This document shows positions 19,238 to 29,696 of a stretch of 60,318 nt of DNA, piece by piece. Within the stretch, counting starts at the first letter, position 1. The number at the start of each line of letters is the position of its first letter. The notes beneath the pieces are model-generated. The model was not told the DNA's origin. It was given only the letters and a program-made list of their open reading frames with translations, and did no database searches. The position numbers and the translations under genes are program-made. Source of the stretch: Pseudomonadota bacterium (GTDB lineage Bacteria; Pseudomonadota; Gammaproteobacteria; Burkholderiales; Sulfuriferulaceae); assembly GCA_021795395.1 (NCBI GenBank), contig JAJYPN010000016.1, positions 1-60,318 of the forward strand. The letters are read 5' to 3'.

Positions 19238-20436
19238 TGCGTAACTTCGCTGAAAGGAATGAACCTGACGCTGTCGCCGATCTCGACGGTTTGTCCCGCA
19301 GGCAAATCGACAAAACCGTTTGCCCAGACCGCCGACGCCAATACTCCCGAACCCTGCTGAGGATAGATCTGTATTTCCGTCGCACCGTTGTCGGTGTGCT
19401 GGACCCGTGCGCGCAGAAATTCGCGCCGACTGCCAGGCTTTAACCATGCAGAAGCGGAAGGCACGGAATAGCTCATGGGCAGAACGTGCGTTGCACCCAT
19501 GCGTTTGAGCAGAAATGGCCGGGTAAACAAGGTAAAAGTGGTAAATGCCGATACTGGATTGCCGGGCAGGCCGATAAAATCGGTGTTATCGATACGTCCG
19601 TAGGCCAGCGGTTTGCCCGGCTTCATGGCTACCTTCCATAATTCAATGGCGCCTATTTGCGCTACCGCCGCTTTGATGTGGTCGGCTTCGCCTACCGATA
19701 CGCCGCCGCTGCTGATGATGACGTCAGCCAGCATGGAAGCGCGCTGTAAAGCGGTAATCGTCGCGCTCAGTGTGTCGGGGATCGCACCCAGATCGATCCA
19801 TTCGCAACCCAATGCCTGGATCAGTCCGCTCAGCGTATAACGGTTGGAGTTATAGATTTGACCAGCTTTCAATGCGCTGCCTGGTTGCGCCAATTCGTCT
19901 CCGGTAGAAAAGCTGGCGATCTTGAGACGGCGGAATACAGTAAGTTGCGCACGGCCGACGGACGCGGCCAATCCCATATGCGCGGCATGCAGACGTGTGC
20001 CGCGTTCGAGTATGGTGTCGCCTGCGACGATGTCTTCGCCGGCGCGGCGTATGTTTTCGCCAGATTGCACGGGCCGCAGCAATCGCACCGATGTTCCTTC
20101 GGCCTGGCAATGTTCCTGCATGATGACCGCATCGGCGCCATCCGGAATCGGCGCGCCGGTAAAAATGCGCGCAGCGCTGCCGTCTTGCAGCGGCTCACCG
20201 ATTTGCCCGGCGAGGATGCGCTGGGAAACAGGCAGTATGCTATCGACATGGCATTCGGCAGTCCGTACTGCGTAACCGTCCATTGCGCTGTTATCGAGAG
20301 GCGGAACATTGATGGTCGAGATTTCGGCTTCAGCCAGCACACGCCCCAATGCCGTTTCGGTGGGGATCGTCTCGGTTACGGTCAAACTGGAGGCGCGTTC
20401 CAATAATTCGATTAATAATTGATCGGCGGTGAGCAC
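19234..20436 (-). CDS. moeA: Molybdopterin molybdenumtransferase
   Basis: A 400-residue protein that inserts molybdate into adenylylated molybdopterin. Motifs include NVPPLDNSAMDGYAVR near residue 43, IFTGAPIPDGADAVIMQEH, and VIISSGGVSVGEADHIK with the SGGVS loop; GLPGNPVSAFTTF follows. It leads the moeA-moaD-moaE run. The starting ATG lies only 15 bases from the terminator of efp on the same strand, so it needs either readthrough or a promoter overlapping that hairpin. Molybdenum cofactor could serve sulfite or formate enzymes encoded elsewhere. Confidence 0.95.
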   Translation of the reverse strand: MLTADQLLIELLERASSLTVTETIPTETALGRVLAEAEISTINVPPLDNSAMDGYAVRTAECHVDSILPVSQRILAGQIGEPLQDGSAARIFTGAPIPDGADAVIMQEHCQAEGTSVRLLRPVQSGENIRRAGEDIVAGDTILERGTRLHAAHMGLAASVGRAQLTVFRRLKIASFSTGDELAQPGSALKAGQIYNSNRYTLSGLIQALGCEWIDLGAIPDTLSATITALQRASMLADVIISSGGVSVGEADHIKAAVAQIGAIELWKVAMKPGKPLAYGRIDNTDFIGLPGNPVSAFTTFTLFTRPFLLKRMGATHVLPMSYSVPSASAWLKPGSRREFLRARVQHTDNGATEIQIYPQQGSGVLASAVWANGFVDLPAGQTVEIGDSVRFIPFSEVTQ

Positions 20437-20450
20437 GCTATCTCCTCTGA

Positions 20451-20475
20451 AATAAAAAGCAGCCTAAGCTGCTTT
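20451..20475 (-). terminator. Intrinsic terminator downstream of efp
   Basis: On the minus strand AAAGCAGC pairs with GCTGCTTT around TTAG, followed by TTATTT. It lies 66 bases after the efp stop and just before moeA on the same strand. Confidence 0.8.
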
Positions 20476-20541
20476 GATCCGCTGGGCGCGGGGATGGCAC
20501 CAGGCTATCGTCGTTCGGAAGACAGGCTTGGTACGATGGCG

Positions 20542-21099
20542 TCAGTTGACGCGGCGCTTGAACTCGTTGTTGCGGGTATCGATTTCAATTTTATCGCCGA
20601 TTTCGACGAAAGCGGCGACGGCAATTTCAAAACCGGTGGAAATTTTAGCCGGTTTTAACACTTTGCCCGACGTATCGCCACGCACCGCAGGTTCAGTATA
20701 AATCACTTCGCGCACGATGGTGTTGGGCATTTCGACCGAAATCGCCTTGCCATTATAGAACATTACCTCAAGCGGCATTGCGTCTTCAAGATAATTCAAG
20801 GCATCGCCCATATTTTCCGCTTCGATTTCGTATTGGTTGAATTCTTCGTCCATGAATACGTACATCGGGTCTGCGAAGTAGGAATACGTACAGTCCTTGT
20901 AATCGAGCTGGACGATGGGGAATTTTTCGTCGGCCTTGTAGACCGCTTCCGTGCTGGCGCCGCTGAGCAGGCTCTTCATTTTCATTTTGACTACCGACGC
21001 GTTACGTCCCGATTTGCTGAATTCGGTTTTTTGTACCACCATCGGGTCCGAGCCGACCATAAATACGTTGCCTGCGCGTAACTCTTGTGCTGTTTTCAT
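20542..21099 (-). CDS. efp: Elongation factor P, Arg32 type
   Basis: A 185-residue translation factor that rescues ribosomes stalled at polyproline. The tip loop reads [11 protein letters not shown] with Arg at residue 32, the form modified by EarP with rhamnose, instead of the Lys modified by EpmA or the deoxyhypusine type. The earP gene lies 48 bases upstream on the same strand, and the dTDP-rhamnose operon is in the same window. Three OB-like domains, normal length. A terminator follows at 20451-20475. Confidence 0.97.
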   Translation of the reverse strand: MKTAQELRAGNVFMVGSDPMVVQKTEFSKSGRNASVVKMKMKSLLSGASTEAVYKADEKFPIVQLDYKDCTYSYFADPMYVFMDEEFNQYEIEAENMGDALNYLEDAMPLEVMFYNGKAISVEMPNTIVREVIYTEPAVRGDTSGKVLKPAKISTGFEIAVAAFVEIGDKIEIDTRNNEFKRRVN

Positions 21100-21147
21100 G
21101 TGCTGTTCCTGTTCCAGAATAGGGTAGAGGGAAAAATAGCGGTTATT

Positions 21148-22263
21148 TTACCCGATACTGGCAAATTTCACCAAATTCGCTGTCAAATCAGTTTGTGCCG
21201 TTAATCGCTCCAGCCAAATTTCGTGGTGGCGCGCTAACATTGCTCGGCAGGTCTGCCATGCCGACCAGTCGGCCGGGCGCTGGCCGATACCGTTCCAGGC
21301 TTGCCAGAACTCTCGCAATATCGCTGAATTTTCCGCATCGAGTCCTGCGCAGTACAGGTCCAGGAAAGCTTTCAGTTTGACGTGATGCGCGGCGTCTTGT
21401 TGCGGGTAGATATGCCAGATCAGCGGACGTCCTGCCCATAAAGCGCGTACGAACGAATCCTCGCCGCGTACGAAATTGAGATCGCATGCCCATAATAAGC
21501 GGTCGTAGCGTTCCGAATCGAGAAAGGGCAACGGCTGGACGGTCAGATTGCCGCGTTGCCAGATGTTGCCTGCGCCGAACCATGCGCCGATCGATGCGTT
21601 TAACCGGTCGAGCGGCAAGGCGCACCAGACCGGCGTCGGACAAACGCTCCACGCCTGCAATAAATCCGGCAGAGCGGCGTTTTCATAAGCGAACAAGGAA
21701 ATTTTAATTGCTCCATTTGGCGGTTCACACCCCAGCTCGTGCCAGAATGCGGTTTGCTGCCGGACGGAAGCCTGGAATTCGCGGCGGCTCGCAAGCAGGT
21801 CCGCTTCGCGCAGCAAACCTCCGGTATCGGGATAAAATCCCGGAAAAAAGAAATGCAGTGACAAGGGTAGGCGAGGATGCGGCGAAGGCAGGCCGTGGCA
21901 GCCTCTCACCCAGTTTTCCGCGCTGAGATATTCCAGATTGATCCAGCGCGGTGCCGGTTCGGCGGCGGCCATTGCGGCGAGATAGGCAGCGGGCAATCCG
22001 CAGGCAAAGGTTTCGATGACCATATCGGCCGGTTCGACGGCAGGTAAATCGCCGGACCATTTGCAAATTTCTACGCTGCAGCAGCTCTGCCGGGCGAGCC
22101 CGGCATCGATGTCCGGCCATATCGCCGATAAAGGGCGCAGATCGTCTATCCACAGCCGGACGGCAATGCCGTGTTCCGCAGCCAATTGCCGCGCCAGCCG
22201 CCAGCAGACGCCGGCGTCGCCGAAATTGTCGATGACCGCGCAAAAAATATCCCAGCGCCCCAT
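21148..22263 (-). CDS. earP: EF-P arginine rhamnosyltransferase EarP
   Basis: A 371-residue GT-B glycosyltransferase that transfers rhamnose from dTDP-L-rhamnose to Arg32 of EF-P. The N-terminal motif VIDNFGDAGVCWRLARQL carries Asp12 and Asp16, and NFVRGEDSFVRALWAG carries Glu268; these match the essential Asp13, Asp17 and Glu273 of the Pseudomonas enzyme. The ATG at 22263 is four bases after the valS stop, and an in-frame opening 23 codons upstream lies inside valS, so I prefer 22263. Placed directly upstream of its target gene efp. Confidence 0.95.
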   Translation of the reverse strand: MGRWDIFCAVIDNFGDAGVCWRLARQLAAEHGIAVRLWIDDLRPLSAIWPDIDAGLARQSCCSVEICKWSGDLPAVEPADMVIETFACGLPAAYLAAMAAAEPAPRWINLEYLSAENWVRGCHGLPSPHPRLPLSLHFFFPGFYPDTGGLLREADLLASRREFQASVRQQTAFWHELGCEPPNGAIKISLFAYENAALPDLLQAWSVCPTPVWCALPLDRLNASIGAWFGAGNIWQRGNLTVQPLPFLDSERYDRLLWACDLNFVRGEDSFVRALWAGRPLIWHIYPQQDAAHHVKLKAFLDLYCAGLDAENSAILREFWQAWNGIGQRPADWSAWQTCRAMLARHHEIWLERLTAQTDLTANLVKFASIG

Positions 22264-22267
22264 GGAA

Positions 22268-25009
22268 TCAGACTGCAAACCGTTCCATTTGCTGTTTGAT
22301 TTTGGCCAGCGTCGCCCGGAAATCGTCGGCACGCTGTTTTTCCTGCTCGACGACGGTGGCGGGAGCGCGCGCCACGAAACCGGGATTGGACAGTTTCATG
22401 GCACATTTATCGATTTCGCCTTGCAAGCGGGCGATTTCCTTGTTCAGGCGCGCCGCTTCCACTGCATGGTCAATCGCGACGAGCAGCATGAGGCGGATAT
22501 CGCCGACGATTGCGATGGGCGCATCGCCTGCCGGCAATTCGGCAGCGACATTGACTTCGCTCAATTTGCCGAGCGCGGCGATATACGGCACGAATCCGGT
22601 TAACAGCCCGATATCGCCGGAGATCGCCAGCGGAACTTTCAGCGCTGGGGACAGATTCATTTCGCCTCGCAATCCGCGGGTAGTATTGATGATCTCCTGC
22701 AACAGGGCAATACGCCGGTCGGCCTCGCTATCGATCTTGTTCACATCGGCGAGCGGATAGGCTTGGGTCATGATGGTGCCGCCGGACTTGCCGCACAGCG
22801 GGGCGACGGATTGCCAGAGCTCTTCGGTAATGAAAGGGATGACGGGATGGGCCAGGCGCAGCGCGGCTTCGAGTACGCGGATCAAGGTGCGGCGCGTGGC
22901 GCGCGCCACATCTGCGTCGGCGCCATTAAGCTGAACTTTCGCCAGTTCCAGATACCAGTCGCAATATTCGTCCCAAACGAATTCGTACAGCGTGCGCGCC
23001 GCGATATCGAAGCGATAATCGGCAAAGGCCTGCGCGATATCGAGTTCCGTCTTCTGCAAGCGGCCGATGATCCAGCGGTCGGCATCGCTGTAATTCAAGG
23101 GCAGTGCGGTATCGAGACCGACATCCCGGCCTTCGCAGTTCATCAGGACGAAACGCGTCGCATTCCATAATTTATTGCAGAAATTGCGATATCCGTCGGC
23201 GCGTTGCAGATCGAATTTGATATCGCGGCCGTGCGTCGCCAGGCTGGCGAAGGTGAAACGCAAGGCGTCGGTGCCGAAAGCGTCGAAACCGTGGGGATAA
23301 TCGGCACGCGTCTGTTTGGCGATGGCAGCGGCCTGTTTCGGGTTCATCATGCCGGTGGTGCGTTTGGCGATCAGGCTGTCGAGACCGATGCCGTCGATCA
23401 GGTCGAGCGGATCGATGACGTTGCCCTTGGATTTGGACATTTTGTTGCCATGCGCATCGCGTACCAGCCCGGTGACATAGACCTGGCGGAACGGCACCTC
23501 GCCGGTAAAGTGCAGCGACATCATCACCATGCGTGCGACCCAGAAGAAAATGATGTCGAAGCCGGTCACCAGCACCGAGCCGGGCAGAAAAGCGTCCAGT
23601 TCGGGCGTCTGTTCGGGCCAGCCCAGGGTTGAAAACGGCCATAGGGCGGAAGAAAACCAGGTATCGAGCACGTCTTCGTCGCGCCGCAGGAGTTTGCCGC
23701 CTGCCAGGCGCTGCGCTTCGGCTTCGTCGTGCGCGACGTAGATTTTGCCGTCGCTGTCGTACCAGGCGGGGATGCGGTGGCCCCACCAGAGCTGGCGCGA
23801 AATGCACCAGTCCTGTATGTTTTCCAGCCATTGCCGATAGGTCGACGTCCAGTTCTGCGGCACGAATTCAAGCTTGCCGTCATCTACCGCCGCCAATCCC
23901 TGTTTCGCCATTTCCGTCATCGAGACGAACCATTGTTCGGTCAGTAAGGGTTCTATGACCGCATTGCTGCGGTCGCCGCGCGGTACCATCAGCTTGTGCG
24001 GTTCGGTACGCGCCAGTTGCTGCCGCTCGCGCAATTCCGCCAGCAATTTTTCGCGTGCTGCATACCGGTCCAGGCCCCGATATTCCGGCGGACACAGATC
24101 GTTCATTCTGGCGTCAGGCGTCATCACATTGAGCGGGGACAGATTATGCCGGAGACCGACCGCGTAATCGTTGAAATCGTGCGCCGGCGTGATTTTGACC
24201 GCGCCGGTGCCGAAGGCGGGATCGACGTAGGCGTCGGCGATCACAGGAATGCTGCGTCCGGCGACCGGCAAGCGTACGTTCCGCCCGATCAGGTGCCGGT
24301 AGCGCGGATCGTCGGGGTGCACCGCTACCGCGACGTCGCCGAACAGCGTTTCCGGACGGGTAGTGGCAATTTCTATAAATTTCGCTTCACCTTCTATCTC
24401 GTACAAAATGTGCCACAGGTTGCCGTCTTCTTCGCTGGCGACGACTTCGAGGTCGGATACCGCTGTGCACAGAACGGGGTCCCAGTTGACCAGACGTTTG
24501 CCGCGATAAATCAAGCCTTCGTTATAGAGACGAACGAAGACTTCGGTCACCGCGGTCGACAGGCCTTCGTCCATGGTGAAACGTTCGCGCGACCAGTCGC
24601 AGGAAGCGCCCAGACGCCGCATCTGCGTAGTGATGGTCGAACCGGACTGGGCTTTCCATTCCCACACTTTGTCGAGAAAATCGGCGCGGCCCAGATCGTG
24701 GCGGGAAATATTCTGCGCATCGAGCTGACGTTCCACCACGATTTGCGTGGCGATGCCCGCATGATCGGTGCCGGGTTGCCATAAGGTGTTATGCCCCAGC
24801 ATGCGATGATAACGGATCAGCGCATCCATGAGGGTGTGCTGAAACGCATGTCCCATGTGCAGCGTGCCGGTGACATTGGGTGGCGGCAGCATGATGCAAT
24901 ACGCCGGCTGGTTCTGCTCCATGCTGGCGCGAAAATGACCGGCCTGCTCCCACTGCCGGTACCAGCGTTGTTCTATGTCGCGAGGTTCGAAGCTTTTGGC
25001 GAGTTCCAT
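22268..25009 (-). CDS. valS: Valyl-tRNA synthetase
   Basis: A 913-residue class I synthetase. The HIGH motif is HMGH at residues 51-54 ([15 protein letters not shown]), the KMSKS motif is in [20 protein letters not shown]. The editing (CP1) domain lies between, the anticodon domain follows, and a C-terminal coiled coil ([17 protein letters not shown]) ends the protein, as usual for ValS. Gene order pepA-holC-x-valS is conserved in proteobacteria. earP follows after four bases. Confidence 0.97.
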   Translation of the reverse strand: MELAKSFEPRDIEQRWYRQWEQAGHFRASMEQNQPAYCIMLPPPNVTGTLHMGHAFQHTLMDALIRYHRMLGHNTLWQPGTDHAGIATQIVVERQLDAQNISRHDLGRADFLDKVWEWKAQSGSTITTQMRRLGASCDWSRERFTMDEGLSTAVTEVFVRLYNEGLIYRGKRLVNWDPVLCTAVSDLEVVASEEDGNLWHILYEIEGEAKFIEIATTRPETLFGDVAVAVHPDDPRYRHLIGRNVRLPVAGRSIPVIADAYVDPAFGTGAVKITPAHDFNDYAVGLRHNLSPLNVMTPDARMNDLCPPEYRGLDRYAAREKLLAELRERQQLARTEPHKLMVPRGDRSNAVIEPLLTEQWFVSMTEMAKQGLAAVDDGKLEFVPQNWTSTYRQWLENIQDWCISRQLWWGHRIPAWYDSDGKIYVAHDEAEAQRLAGGKLLRRDEDVLDTWFSSALWPFSTLGWPEQTPELDAFLPGSVLVTGFDIIFFWVARMVMMSLHFTGEVPFRQVYVTGLVRDAHGNKMSKSKGNVIDPLDLIDGIGLDSLIAKRTTGMMNPKQAAAIAKQTRADYPHGFDAFGTDALRFTFASLATHGRDIKFDLQRADGYRNFCNKLWNATRFVLMNCEGRDVGLDTALPLNYSDADRWIIGRLQKTELDIAQAFADYRFDIAARTLYEFVWDEYCDWYLELAKVQLNGADADVARATRRTLIRVLEAALRLAHPVIPFITEELWQSVAPLCGKSGGTIMTQAYPLADVNKIDSEADRRIALLQEIINTTRGLRGEMNLSPALKVPLAISGDIGLLTGFVPYIAALGKLSEVNVAAELPAGDAPIAIVGDIRLMLLVAIDHAVEAARLNKEIARLQGEIDKCAMKLSNPGFVARAPATVVEQEKQRADDFRATLAKIKQQMERFAV

Positions 25010-25091
25010 GATGCACTATGGCGTAGGGAATAAACCGTGCATTATCCTAGAAATAGTTTTCAACCGCTAGTCGAAACCGGAAGCAGGACGC

Positions 25092-25541
25092 TCACTTCTG
25101 TTCGTTATCGTCGAAGGTAATGCCGCGTCGGGTACATTCTGCGGCGATGGTTTCATGAACGGCCGCTTCAATATTCACGACCAGTTGCGGTAACAGCACG
25201 GCCAGCGTTTCATCCATGGCGTGCTTGAGCCTGGGAGTAATCAGCGTATCGATCTGTGTTTTAAGTTGCGCATCGATGACGGCGAGTATCTGCCGGGCAA
25301 TCTGGTCGGCTGTCTCGGCGGCTGGCTGAGCAGCAATGTCAGTCTGACTGCCGGTTCCGCCGTCTTCCTGCCCGGTGTGAAATACCGCATCGCCGAGTTT
25401 GACGATATCGGTGAGAACCGGGAAAACAGGCTGTTTCCCGTCAGACTGATGCGGGCCCTGAATGGCGGTTTCGGAAGCCAGCGACGGCGCCTGATACTTG
25501 TCCATCAACTGCTGCATTTTGTCCAGCAATGGTTCGTCCAT
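25092..25541 (-). CDS. Uncharacterised protein between holC and valS
   Basis: A 149-residue soluble protein. The first 75 residues are low in structure (Gln, Ser, Pro, Gly-rich). The C-terminal half (AETADQIARQILAVIDAQLK and following) is amphipathic helix, with a pattern like a coiled coil. There is no signal peptide or membrane helix. It begins one base after the holC stop, so it is coupled to holC. I do not recognise a functional family with certainty; betaproteobacteria often have a DUF2486-type gene at this spot. It may be a polymerase-associated or regulatory protein, but nothing shows that. Confidence 0.65.
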   Translation of the reverse strand: MDEPLLDKMQQLMDKYQAPSLASETAIQGPHQSDGKQPVFPVLTDIVKLGDAVFHTGQEDGGTGSQTDIAAQPAAETADQIARQILAVIDAQLKTQIDTLITPRLKHAMDETLAVLLPQLVVNIEAAVHETIAAECTRRGITFDDNEQK

Positions 25542-25542
25542 G

Positions 25543-25962
25543 TCATTTGCTCATGTCGTGATGGGTGGTGACGTAACCTCGCTGCTGATAAAACCGCCAG
25601 CGCTGCCGTGCGAAATTCCGGTCGGTTTCGTCGGTGCCGACGATTTCGATCAGTCGCTGGAACCGGCTGAAAAAATTCGGCGTCCCATCGTCCAGATTGA
25701 TCAGTACATCGCTATGCGCCAGTTGCCCTATATCCTTGCCCAATATTATCGGCGTTTGCGGCGCATGCGCCGCTTCAGTCAGGCAATGCGGCAAAAAACC
25801 CGTTGCCGGGTCTTGCCACCAGGCGCAATCGAGATCGGCGAGGATACGGCGGTCGGTACTATGGATCATGACCGCAAGTCCTCGACGATAGGCCTTTTGA
25901 GCGATCAATCGGGCCAGCGCTGGCTTGTCCGGCGTGTTCGAATAAAAATCGACGGTCGTCAT
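25543..25962 (-). CDS. holC: DNA polymerase III chi subunit
   Basis: A 139-residue protein matching HolC, which with psi links the clamp loader to SSB. It starts MTTVDFYSNTPDKPALAR, continues AVMIHSTDRRILADLDCAWW and DVLINLDDGTPNFFSRFQRL, the standard chi pattern. The ATG at 25962 overlaps the pepA stop (ATGA), which fixes the start inside a longer open frame. Part of the pepA-holC-valS cluster. Confidence 0.95.
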   Translation of the reverse strand: MTTVDFYSNTPDKPALARLIAQKAYRRGLAVMIHSTDRRILADLDCAWWQDPATGFLPHCLTEAAHAPQTPIILGKDIGQLAHSDVLINLDDGTPNFFSRFQRLIEIVGTDETDRNFARQRWRFYQQRGYVTTHHDMSK

Positions 25963-27449
25963 ATTGCCGCGGCGCGTGCCAGCAGGAAATGCACCAGCAA
26001 AGGTACGGGTCGCCCGGTACCGCCTTTTTCCTTGCCGGATTTCCATGCCGTGCCGGCGATATCCAGATGCGCCCAATTGTATTTTTTGGTAAAGCGGGAT
26101 AAAAAGCAAGCGGCGGTGATCGAGCCGGCCGGCCTGCCGCCGATATTGGCCATGTCGGCGAAATTGCTGTCGAGCTGGCTCTGATAGTCTTCCCACAGCG
26201 GCATCCGCCATGCGCGGTCGTGAGCAGCCTGACCGGCCCGCTCCAGTTCGCCCGCCAGCGCGTCGTCCTCGGTGAACAGGCCTGACACGTGATGCCCCAG
26301 CGCGATGACGCAGGCGCCGGTGAGCGTGGCGATGTCGATCACCACTGCGGGATCGAAACGTTCGGCATACGTCAGCGCATCGCATAATATCAGTCGGCCT
26401 TCCGCATCGGTATTGAGGATTTCTATCGTTTGTCCCGACATGGAAGTGACGATATCGCCCGGTTTGACCGCCTGCCCGTCGGGCAGATTTTCGCAACTGG
26501 GAATGACGCCTATCAGATTCAGCGGCAACTTGAGTTCGGCCGCTGCCCGTATTGCACCCAGTACACTTGCGGCGCCGCACATGTCGTATTTCATTTCATC
26601 CATTTCGGCGGCGGGTTTCAACGAAATGCCGCCGGCATCGAAGGTAATGCCTTTGCCTACCAGCACGACAGGCGCATCGGTTTTTTTTCCGCCGTTGTGG
26701 CGCAATACGATGAATTTCGGCGGCTGACGGCTGCCTTGTGTCACCGCCAATAACGCGCCCATACCGAGTTTCTCCATGTCTTTCCGTTCGAGAATCTCGC
26801 ATTTGAGCGAAAATTCCTTACTCATATCGAGCGCCTGTTCGGCCAGATAGGAAGGCGTGCAGATATTGCCCGGCAAATTGCCCAGATCCTTCGCGAGTTC
26901 GACGCCGGCAGCAATGGCACGGCCTTCGGCCAGTGCGATTTCGGCGGTTTTGTTGTTGGCGGGTTCGACGATGAGCGTCAGTTTTTTAAGCGCTTTTGCC
27001 GGCGCGTCCTTTTTACTTTTCAATTTGCCGGCCGTATGGCGTTGCGCTTGCGCAGCCAGGATCGTCTGCTCGATTTTCCATCGCAGATCGGCGTTTGCCA
27101 CCGTCTCTTCCAGCAGGTATAGTGCAGCGTTAGGGGCGCCGGTGTCGTTGATCGCCGCCAAGGCGGCGTTGATGCTGGTCAGAAAGGCTTTACGATCCAG
27201 CTCCTTTGCTTTGCCGAGCCCTACCAGCAGAACGCGGTCGTTACCGATGTCGGGCGCATGGTGCAGCATCAATGTGCTGCCGACCCGGCCATCCATGTCG
27301 CCCATCGCCAGAATCCGGGTTAAATGGTTCTGGCTGAGGTTATCGAGTTGTTGTGCGCTGGCGGATAATTGGCGCGTTTCGTAGACGCCGACGACGATGC
27401 AGGCGGCGCGCTGTTTTTCCGGTTGGGTATTTTTTATGCTAAATTCCAC
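25959..27449 (-). CDS. pepA: Leucyl aminopeptidase
   Basis: A 496-residue M17 zinc aminopeptidase. The signature NTDAEGRLILCDAL is present, with metal ligands in GKGITFDAGGISLKP and KYDMCGAASV. I place the start at GTG 27449, seven bases after AGGAG; this gives the canonical N-terminus V/MEFSIK...PEKQRAACIVVGV. A further 21 codons are open upstream but have no such site. Cytoplasmic peptide turnover; in E. coli PepA also binds DNA. Divergent from lptF. Confidence 0.96.
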   Translation of the reverse strand: MEFSIKNTQPEKQRAACIVVGVYETRQLSASAQQLDNLSQNHLTRILAMGDMDGRVGSTLMLHHAPDIGNDRVLLVGLGKAKELDRKAFLTSINAALAAINDTGAPNAALYLLEETVANADLRWKIEQTILAAQAQRHTAGKLKSKKDAPAKALKKLTLIVEPANNKTAEIALAEGRAIAAGVELAKDLGNLPGNICTPSYLAEQALDMSKEFSLKCEILERKDMEKLGMGALLAVTQGSRQPPKFIVLRHNGGKKTDAPVVLVGKGITFDAGGISLKPAAEMDEMKYDMCGAASVLGAIRAAAELKLPLNLIGVIPSCENLPDGQAVKPGDIVTSMSGQTIEILNTDAEGRLILCDALTYAERFDPAVVIDIATLTGACVIALGHHVSGLFTEDDALAGELERAGQAAHDRAWRMPLWEDYQSQLDSNFADMANIGGRPAGSITAACFLSRFTKKYNWAHLDIAGTAWKSGKEKGGTGRPVPLLVHFLLARAAAI

Positions 27450-27529
27450 GAAATGCTCCTGATGATTGTAAGTGAATACCCTTATTATTTGCAGTCTTTC
27501 GTTAAAAGTCAAAATTAAGACATCTTATT

Positions 27530-28603
27530 ATGCTTTTTCGACGCGCTTTACTGCGTGAGCTTATTTTTAATTACCTCGGGGTATTTTTAGTCCTGCTGAC
27601 CATCACCTTGACCACGCTGTTTATTCGGCTGCTGGGCGAAGCAGCGAGAGGCGAGTTGGCGATTGAAGCAGTCTTGGCCTTTCTCGGGTTCGGCATTTTC
27701 AATTTTTTACCGTTACTGTTATCCTTGACCCTGTTTATTTCCATCATCATGACGTTGTCGCGCGCATATCGCGAAAGCGAAATGGTCGTATGGTTCAGCG
27801 CCGGCTTGAGTCTGACTGCATGGGTGAGGCCTATCCTGACGTTTTCCCTGCCGGTCGTTCTGGCGATAGCGGTGTTGAATCTTGGAGTCATCCCCTGGGC
27901 GCTCAGCAAAAAGGACGAATTCAGGCAATTGCTCGATAGCCGCGACGAATTGTCTATCATTTCTCCCGGAATGTTTACCGAATCCAAGCAGGCGGACAAA
28001 GTGTATTTTGTCGAAGGTCTCGAAGCCAACGGCACGCGGGTCAAGAACGTATTCGTGCAATCGATGGAAAACAATAAACTGGGCATCACCGTCGCACAAA
28101 TCGGGACGCATCGCCAATTGCCCAACGGCGAGCGCTATCTCGTGCTGGAAAACGGCAGGCGTTACGAGGGCGTGCCGGGACAGGCCGATTACAAGATTGC
28201 CGAATTCGGTCGCTACTGGATGCGGCTTGAGCCGCAGTCGGCTGTCGTGCATCGCGATTATGGCGCCAACGCACTGCCTACCCCCACTTTGCTGGAAAAG
28301 CCGACACCGGTCAACCTGGCGGAATTCGTCTGGCGACTAGGGTTCCCGATCAGTGCCGCGATACTCGCGCTGATGGCGGTGCCGCTCAGTTTCGTCAATC
28401 CTCGTGGCGGTCGTTCGTTTAATCTGATCCGGGCGCTGCTGATTTTCGTTATCTATAATAATCTGCTCGGCATCATGGAAGCGTGGGTCGAGCAGCAGAA
28501 GCTGTCGTTCTGGGTAGGGCTGCTCACTGTCCATGCGCTGATGGCGGTCATCATGCTGCTGATGTACTATCAGCGTTTGACGATGCGCAAAGGCTGGCGG
28601 TAA
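27530..28603 (+). CDS. lptF: LPS export permease LptF
   Basis: A 357-residue inner-membrane protein of the YjgP/YjgQ family. Three transmembrane helices occupy about residues 10-110, a periplasmic beta-jellyroll about 120-265, and three more helices about 270-355 (FPISAAILALMAVPLSFVNPRGGRS). With LptG and LptB2 it extracts lipopolysaccharide from the membrane and passes it to LptC. lptG follows after two bases. Divergent from pepA, the usual proteobacterial layout. Confidence 0.95.
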   Translation: MLFRRALLRELIFNYLGVFLVLLTITLTTLFIRLLGEAARGELAIEAVLAFLGFGIFNFLPLLLSLTLFISIIMTLSRAYRESEMVVWFSAGLSLTAWVRPILTFSLPVVLAIAVLNLGVIPWALSKKDEFRQLLDSRDELSIISPGMFTESKQADKVYFVEGLEANGTRVKNVFVQSMENNKLGITVAQIGTHRQLPNGERYLVLENGRRYEGVPGQADYKIAEFGRYWMRLEPQSAVVHRDYGANALPTPTLLEKPTPVNLAEFVWRLGFPISAAILALMAVPLSFVNPRGGRSFNLIRALLIFVIYNNLLGIMEAWVEQQKLSFWVGLLTVHALMAVIMLLMYYQRLTMRKGWR

Positions 28604-28605
28604 TA

Positions 28606-29679
28606 ATGAGAATCATCGTACGCTATCTGACGACGGAAGTGCTGGCCGCGTCTGCGTTCGTGTTTACCGCGTTGATGACGTTGTTCGCGCTGTTCGACCT
28701 GATGAACGAGCTCGATTCGCTGGGCAAGGGCGCTTACAGTTTCTGGCGCATCCTGTTTTATGTCATGTTGAGCGTGCCCGGTCATTTGTACGAACTGCTG
28801 CCGGTCGCCGCCCTGATCGGCACTCTGGTGGCTTTGTCGCGTCTGGTCGAGAACTCGGAATTCACCATCATGCTGGTCTCGGGTTTGTCGATACGGCGGA
28901 TCGCCGTGTATCTGATGCTGATCGGTTTGCTGTTTACCGTCTTGAGCTTCATTTTCGGCGAAATCGTAGCGCCGGCCAGCGACCGCTACGCCGAACAGGT
29001 GAAGCTCAAGGCCACGCATGCTCTGGTCGCCCAATCCTTTCGTTCGGGTTTATGGGTGCGCGACGACTATAATTTTATCAACGTGCGCGAAGTTACCCCG
29101 GATGGCGGGCTGCGCGATATCAACGTCTATACCTTCGACGACCGGTTTCGTTTGCTGCGGATATACCGCGCCGCCGTCGGCGTCTTTCTGCACGACAATG
29201 TCTGGCGATTGTCGCATATCGACGAAACCAAATTCACATCATCGGGCATACAAGTCGCTCATTATCCGTCAACCGAATGGCGTTCGGTATTGACGCCGAG
29301 CATCATGAACGTATTGCTGATTGCGCCGGAAAAAATGTCAGCGCTTGATCTCTGGGCCTATATCGAGCATCTGCATGCCAATCATCAGCCGAGCAAACGC
29401 TACGAAATCGCTTTATGGAGCAAATTGATTTATCCGTTCGCGGCACCCGTCATGATATTGCTGGCGCTGCCTTTCGCCTACCATCGGCCGCGCGCGGGTT
29501 CGGTGAGCACGCGCGTATTTGCAGGAATCATGCTTGGACTGGTCTACAATCTGTTCAACCGGTTATTCGCGTATATCGGCCTGCTTAACGACTGGCCGCC
29601 GATTGTAAGCGTACTGGTGCCGACGCTGGCGTTTTTACTGCTGGGCATAGTCTTGCTGTTACAGGTGGAACAGCAATAA
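28606..29679 (+). CDS. lptG: LPS export permease LptG
   Basis: A 357-residue partner of LptF with the same plan: membrane helices at about residues 10-110, periplasmic domain to about 265, then helices again (LIYPFAAPVMILLALPFAY, GIMLGLVYNLFNRL). The ATG at 28606 begins MRIIVRYLTTEV and follows the lptF stop by two bases; an earlier in-frame opening lies inside lptF and is rejected. Forms the LptB2FG transporter. Confidence 0.95.
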   Translation: MRIIVRYLTTEVLAASAFVFTALMTLFALFDLMNELDSLGKGAYSFWRILFYVMLSVPGHLYELLPVAALIGTLVALSRLVENSEFTIMLVSGLSIRRIAVYLMLIGLLFTVLSFIFGEIVAPASDRYAEQVKLKATHALVAQSFRSGLWVRDDYNFINVREVTPDGGLRDINVYTFDDRFRLLRIYRAAVGVFLHDNVWRLSHIDETKFTSSGIQVAHYPSTEWRSVLTPSIMNVLLIAPEKMSALDLWAYIEHLHANHQPSKRYEIALWSKLIYPFAAPVMILLALPFAYHRPRAGSVSTRVFAGIMLGLVYNLFNRLFAYIGLLNDWPPIVSVLVPTLAFLLLGIVLLLQVEQQ

Positions 29680-29696
29680 TTCCGGTTTCGATTGCC

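Noticed and set aside
25543..26580. 345-residue protein containing holC as its C-terminal part
   Set aside because: The upstream part is an out-of-frame reading of pepA; the ATGA overlap at 25962 gives a normal holC start.
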